A stretch of DNA of 8,598 nt, taken from contig CAJWMX010000104.1 of NCBI GenBank assembly GCA_913043805.1, forward strand, positions 1 to 8,598, written 5' to 3'. Positions 6,269 to 8,598 of the stretch are shown one piece after another. Below the pieces are notes generated by a model, which worked only from the letters and a program-made list of their open reading frames with translations, was not told where the DNA came from and made no database searches. Within the stretch, counting starts at the first letter, position 1. Each line of letters begins with the position of its first letter. Origin of the DNA: an uncultured Acidobacteriota bacterium. GTDB lineage: Bacteria; Acidobacteriota; Vicinamibacteria; Vicinamibacterales; UBA8438. The translations under genes and the position numbers were made by a program.

Positions 6269-7069
6269 GTGACCGACGAGCGTTGTCGTATCGGGCTGGT
6301 GCTGTCGGCTGGAGGGCTGCGTGGCGCCGCCCACCTTGGCGTGGTGCGCCGGTTGGCGGCCGAAGGTGTGTCGGTCGACGTGATGGTGGGGGTGAGCGCG
6401 GGCGCCGTCATCGCCGGCTACTACGCCGCCGTCGGTCTGACCATCGACGAGATGCTCGCTGACGCGACCGTGTTCAAAGGGCGGCACCTTGTGGCGCACA
6501 GCTTCGCCGTGCGGGTGCCGACCTGGTGCCGGCCGCTGGTCAATCCCTTCGCCGGTGTCATTCCGTCCCGCCTCGGCCAACTCGAAGCGAGTCGCTTCGA
6601 TCGTCTGCATCATGGGGTCTCGGCCATCGGCGTCGTCTGTCACGACCTGACACACGATTGTCCCCGATACCTGGCGACCGGCGACGACGGTGGGGTGCGT
6701 CTGTACGATGCGGTGGCCACCAGCGCCGCGGTGCCGGACATGTTCGCGGCCCAGCCGATCCGCTATCGCGGCGAGGTGAGCGAGTTTACCGATGGCGGGG
6801 TGAGTGACGCGCTACCGGTGGGGTTCGCCGAGGCCGCGCCGCTGGCGGCCACCCACATCATCGCGTCGGACTGCCGCAGCCGCGGTGAAGGGCTTGAGGA
6901 CACCGAACGGCTGATCTACCTGCGACCCAGCCTGGAGGACACCAGAACCCTCAAAGCCCCGAAGGAATCGCTCCTCAAGGCGGTCGAGGCTGGCGAGGCC
7001 ACGGTCACCGACGACGTCCTCGCCCGCATCCGCGCCTGGGAACGCGCGCCTGAAGCCGCCGGTCGCTGA
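6269..7069 (+). CDS. Patatin-like phospholipase family protein
   Basis: Cytosolic or peripheral serine acyl hydrolase (RssA/patatin type), 266 aa, expected to cleave acyl chains from phospholipids or similar esters through a Ser-Asp dyad. The oxyanion-hole loop is SAGGLRGAAHLG (13-24), the nucleophile elbow GVSAG (41-45, Ser43) and the Asp lies in TDGGVSD (174-180, Asp175), so the dyad is complete. There is no signal peptide and no transmembrane segment. The start is GTG at 6269; an alternative is not evident because homology begins at once (RIGLVLSAGG). No Shine-Dalgarno is visible, while a GATAAT box lies 8 bases upstream, which fits a leaderless message. The gene is divergent from the sigma factor with about 75 bases between the chosen starts, and it converges on the PQQ dehydrogenase. 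Natural substrate unknown. Confidence 0.92.
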   Translation: MTDERCRIGLVLSAGGLRGAAHLGVVRRLAAEGVSVDVMVGVSAGAVIAGYYAAVGLTIDEMLADATVFKGRHLVAHSFAVRVPTWCRPLVNPFAGVIPSRLGQLEASRFDRLHHGVSAIGVVCHDLTHDCPRYLATGDDGGVRLYDAVATSAAVPDMFAAQPIRYRGEVSEFTDGGVSDALPVGFAEAAPLAATHIIASDCRSRGEGLEDTERLIYLRPSLEDTRTLKAPKESLLKAVEAGEATVTDDVLARIRAWERAPEAAGR

Positions 7070-7088
7070 AGCGAGAGCCTTTCAGCGA
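7063..7088. terminator. Stem-loop at the end of the patatin gene
   Basis: Perfect 8-bp inverted repeat TCGCTGAA (7063-7070) and TTCAGCGA (7081-7088) with a 10-base loop; the patatin TGA stop is inside the first arm. No T-run follows. Confidence 0.4.
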
Positions 7089-7096
7089 ACTTAAGC

Positions 7097-7127
7097 GGTT
7101 TCGCGGCATCGCGACGCCCGCGAAACC
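7097..7127. terminator. Stem-loop between convergent patatin and PQQ dehydrogenase genes
   Basis: Perfect 10-bp inverted repeat GGTTTCGCGG (7097-7106) and CCGCGAAACC (7118-7127) with an 11-base loop. Its place between two converging genes fits a bidirectional terminator or a 3'-end barrier; a T-run is lacking on both sides. Confidence 0.5.
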
Positions 7128-7156
7128 CGACCCGAGCCCGGGGAGCGGCCGCGGCA

Positions 7157-8598
7157 CTACAGGCCGAAGGTATAGACGATGTTGCCGATCGGCATCGTCA
7201 CATACTGCTGGCCGTCGACGGCGTAGCTCATCGGCTGCGCATTGACCGGCCCGCCGAGCGGGATGTGCCAGAGCGGGGCCCCGGTCTCGGCGTCCAGCGC
7301 GAACAGGATCCCATCGGCGCCGGCCGCGAAGACCAGATCGCCGGCCGTGGCCAGCACGCCCGAGCGGCTGCGGGGTGTGATCGGGAACTCCCACTTCACG
7401 TCGCCGGTGGTCGGGTCGATGGCTCGGATGGCGCTGTGGTAGTTGTCGATCGGGAGCGGCGTCTCGGTGCCGCCGCCGAGAAAGGTGTCTCCCTCGCTGT
7501 ATTCCTCTTCCCGGTTGAAGAACAGCGCCTCGCCGTCGAACGCGTTGACGTAGAGCAGGCCAGTGCGCGGGCTGAAGGACGGCGACCACCAGTTGGTACC
7601 GCCCCCCGCGATCGGCGCGACGAGCGTGCCCTCCGTGCTGGGCTTCGTCCCCGGGCGTCGGATCGGTCGCCCGTTGGCGTCCAGTCCTTCGGCCCAGGTT
7701 TGATGGGCGAACTGCTCGCCCAGGAGGAACTCGCCGGTTTCCCGGTCGAGGGTGTAGTAGAACGCATTCCGATTGGCCCACAGCATCGCCTTGCGAGCCT
7801 CGCCGTCGATCTCGATGTCGGCCAGGACCGGAATCTGGATGGCGTCCCAGTCGTGTTCATCGTGGGGCGTGAACTGGAAGTACCACGACATCTCGCCCGT
7901 GTCGCCGTCGAGCGCCAGCACCGAATCCGAGTAGAGGTTGTCGCCCATCCGGACGTCGCCGTTCCAGTCCGGTCCCGGATTGCCGGTGCCCCAGTAGACC
8001 AGGTTCAGTTCCGGGTCGTACGAGCCAGTCAGCCAGGTCGGCGACCCGCCGGTCCGCCAGGAGTCGCCGGCCCACGACTGGTTGTCTGGATGATCGGGAC
8101 CGGGGATGGTGTAGGTCCGCCACTTTAGTTCGCCAGACGCCGCGTCATACGAATCGAGGAACCCGCGGATCCCGTATTCGCCACCGGCAATGCCGGTCAC
8201 CACCTGGTCCTTGACGATGAGCGGCGCCGCGGTCTTGCTGTAACCGCTTTCGTGGCTCGCGACTTCGCGGTTCCACAGCAGGCTGCCCGAACGGCCGTCG
8301 ATGGCCACCAGATGGGCGTCGAGGGTGCTCATGTAGAGCGTTTCGTCGAGGATGGCCACGCCGCGGTTGTTCCGGCCGCAGCAGATCCGCAGGTCGCCGG
8401 GAAGCGGATGGTCGTAGCGCCAGAACGGCTGGCCGTTCTTCGCATCCACCGCCACCAGATTGCTGGGCGACTCGGTGATAAACATGACGCCGTCGACCAC
8501 GAGCGGCGTGGTCTCGTTCCGGTCGAGCTGGCGGATCTGATGGGTCCATTTCAGGGTCAGCCCGGAGACGGTGTGGCGGTTGATCTGCTCGAGCCGGC
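7157..8598 (-). CDS. PQQ-dependent alcohol dehydrogenase (quinoprotein), N-terminus outside window
   Basis: Periplasmic eight-bladed propeller enzyme that oxidises an alcohol or sugar substrate with pyrroloquinoline quinone. The 479 visible residues (first full codon 8594-8596) lack the signal peptide and about the first 80-100 residues. The vicinal Cys-Cys over PQQ is in LRICCGRNN (8378-8383). Metal and PQQ ligands expected from the family are Glu in GGEYGIRGF, Asn in GTGNPGPDWN and Asp in HDEHDWD (7850-7852). A second Asp two positions on (7844-7846) matches the pattern of lanthanide-using enzymes rather than calcium-type MxaF. Repeats of the type GALxAxDxxTGxxxW, for example ILFALDAETGAPLW, mark the blades. 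The protein ends at GNIVYTFGL with no cytochrome c domain, so electrons must go to a separate carrier. The GTG at 8500 is internal. No pqq or cytochrome gene is seen here. Confidence 0.93.
   Translation of the reverse strand, partial: RLEQINRHTVSGLTLKWTHQIRQLDRNETTPLVVDGVMFITESPSNLVAVDAKNGQPFWRYDHPLPGDLRICCGRNNRGVAILDETLYMSTLDAHLVAIDGRSGSLLWNREVASHESGYSKTAAPLIVKDQVVTGIAGGEYGIRGFLDSYDAASGELKWRTYTIPGPDHPDNQSWAGDSWRTGGSPTWLTGSYDPELNLVYWGTGNPGPDWNGDVRMGDNLYSDSVLALDGDTGEMSWYFQFTPHDEHDWDAIQIPVLADIEIDGEARKAMLWANRNAFYYTLDRETGEFLLGEQFAHQTWAEGLDANGRPIRRPGTKPSTEGTLVAPIAGGGTNWWSPSFSPRTGLLYVNAFDGEALFFNREEEYSEGDTFLGGGTETPLPIDNYHSAIRAIDPTTGDVKWEFPITPRSRSGVLATAGDLVFAAGADGILFALDAETGAPLWHIPLGGPVNAQPMSYAVDGQQYVTMPIGNIVYTFGL

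Noticed and set aside
6212..6655. 147-aa minus-strand open frame rich in His
   Set aside because: It lies opposite the patatin active-site region and has no domain of its own.
7265..8128. 287-aa open frame on the plus strand
   Set aside because: Antisense to the PQQ dehydrogenase, whose cofactor motifs are unambiguous; long shadows are common at this GC content.
1..8598. CRISPR arrays, tRNA or rRNA genes, insertion sequences, attachment sites
   Set aside because: No regular repeats, tRNA-like cloverleaf, transposase motif or terminal inverted repeats were found on reading both strands.

Overview
This GC-rich window carries nine protein-coding loci and no RNA gene or mobile element that I can see. 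The mix suggests an Acidobacteriota-like bacterium, perhaps of the Vicinamibacteria type. That mix is a DUF4159 protein, an exported 'DGRPDLTG...CHEGN' protein, a PQQ-dependent dehydrogenase and an ECF sigma factor next to a PheS-related ligase. The taxonomic call is an inference from gene content, since there is no marker gene to confirm it.

Layout. Positions 1-2576 (+) hold a tight three-gene operon: a type III polyketide synthase (5' end outside the window), an FAD-dependent oxidoreductase and a class I SAM methyltransferase. They are joined by a 4-base overlap and a 4-base gap. The set resembles the alkylresorcinol/phenolic-lipid operons (type III PKS, flavoprotein hydroxylase, methyltransferase) known from Streptomyces. 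A likely product is a methylated, oxidised phenolic or quinone lipid, or a pyrone.

Positions 2545-4858 (-) hold, in transcription order, an exported uncharacterised protein of a large family (349 aa), a 105-aa alpha/beta-hydrolase remnant and an exported DUF4159 protein. The remnant seems to have lost its catalytic core by an in-frame internal deletion. The DUF4159 gene overlaps the 3' end of the methyltransferase tail-to-tail by 32 bases.

Positions 4935-6194 (-) hold an ECF-type sigma factor running directly into a PheS-like (class II aminoacyl-tRNA-synthetase fold) ligase. The ligase homology is split over two frames by two opposite shifts, near 5642 and 5460. They cancel, so the two genes or domains would otherwise form one continuous frame. 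A good ribosome binding site inside the sigma reading frame marks the likely start of the ligase.

Positions 6269-7069 (+) encode a patatin-like phospholipase, divergent from the sigma factor and possibly leaderless. Positions 7157-8596 (-) encode the C-terminal 479 residues of a PQQ-dependent alcohol dehydrogenase, whose Asp-Trp-Asp motif is of the lanthanide-dependent type. These two genes converge on an 87-base gap holding two perfect stem-loops.

The most unusual items are the sigma-factor/PheS-like ligase unit with its compensating frameshifts, the gutted hydrolase, and the PKS operon with missing 5' context.
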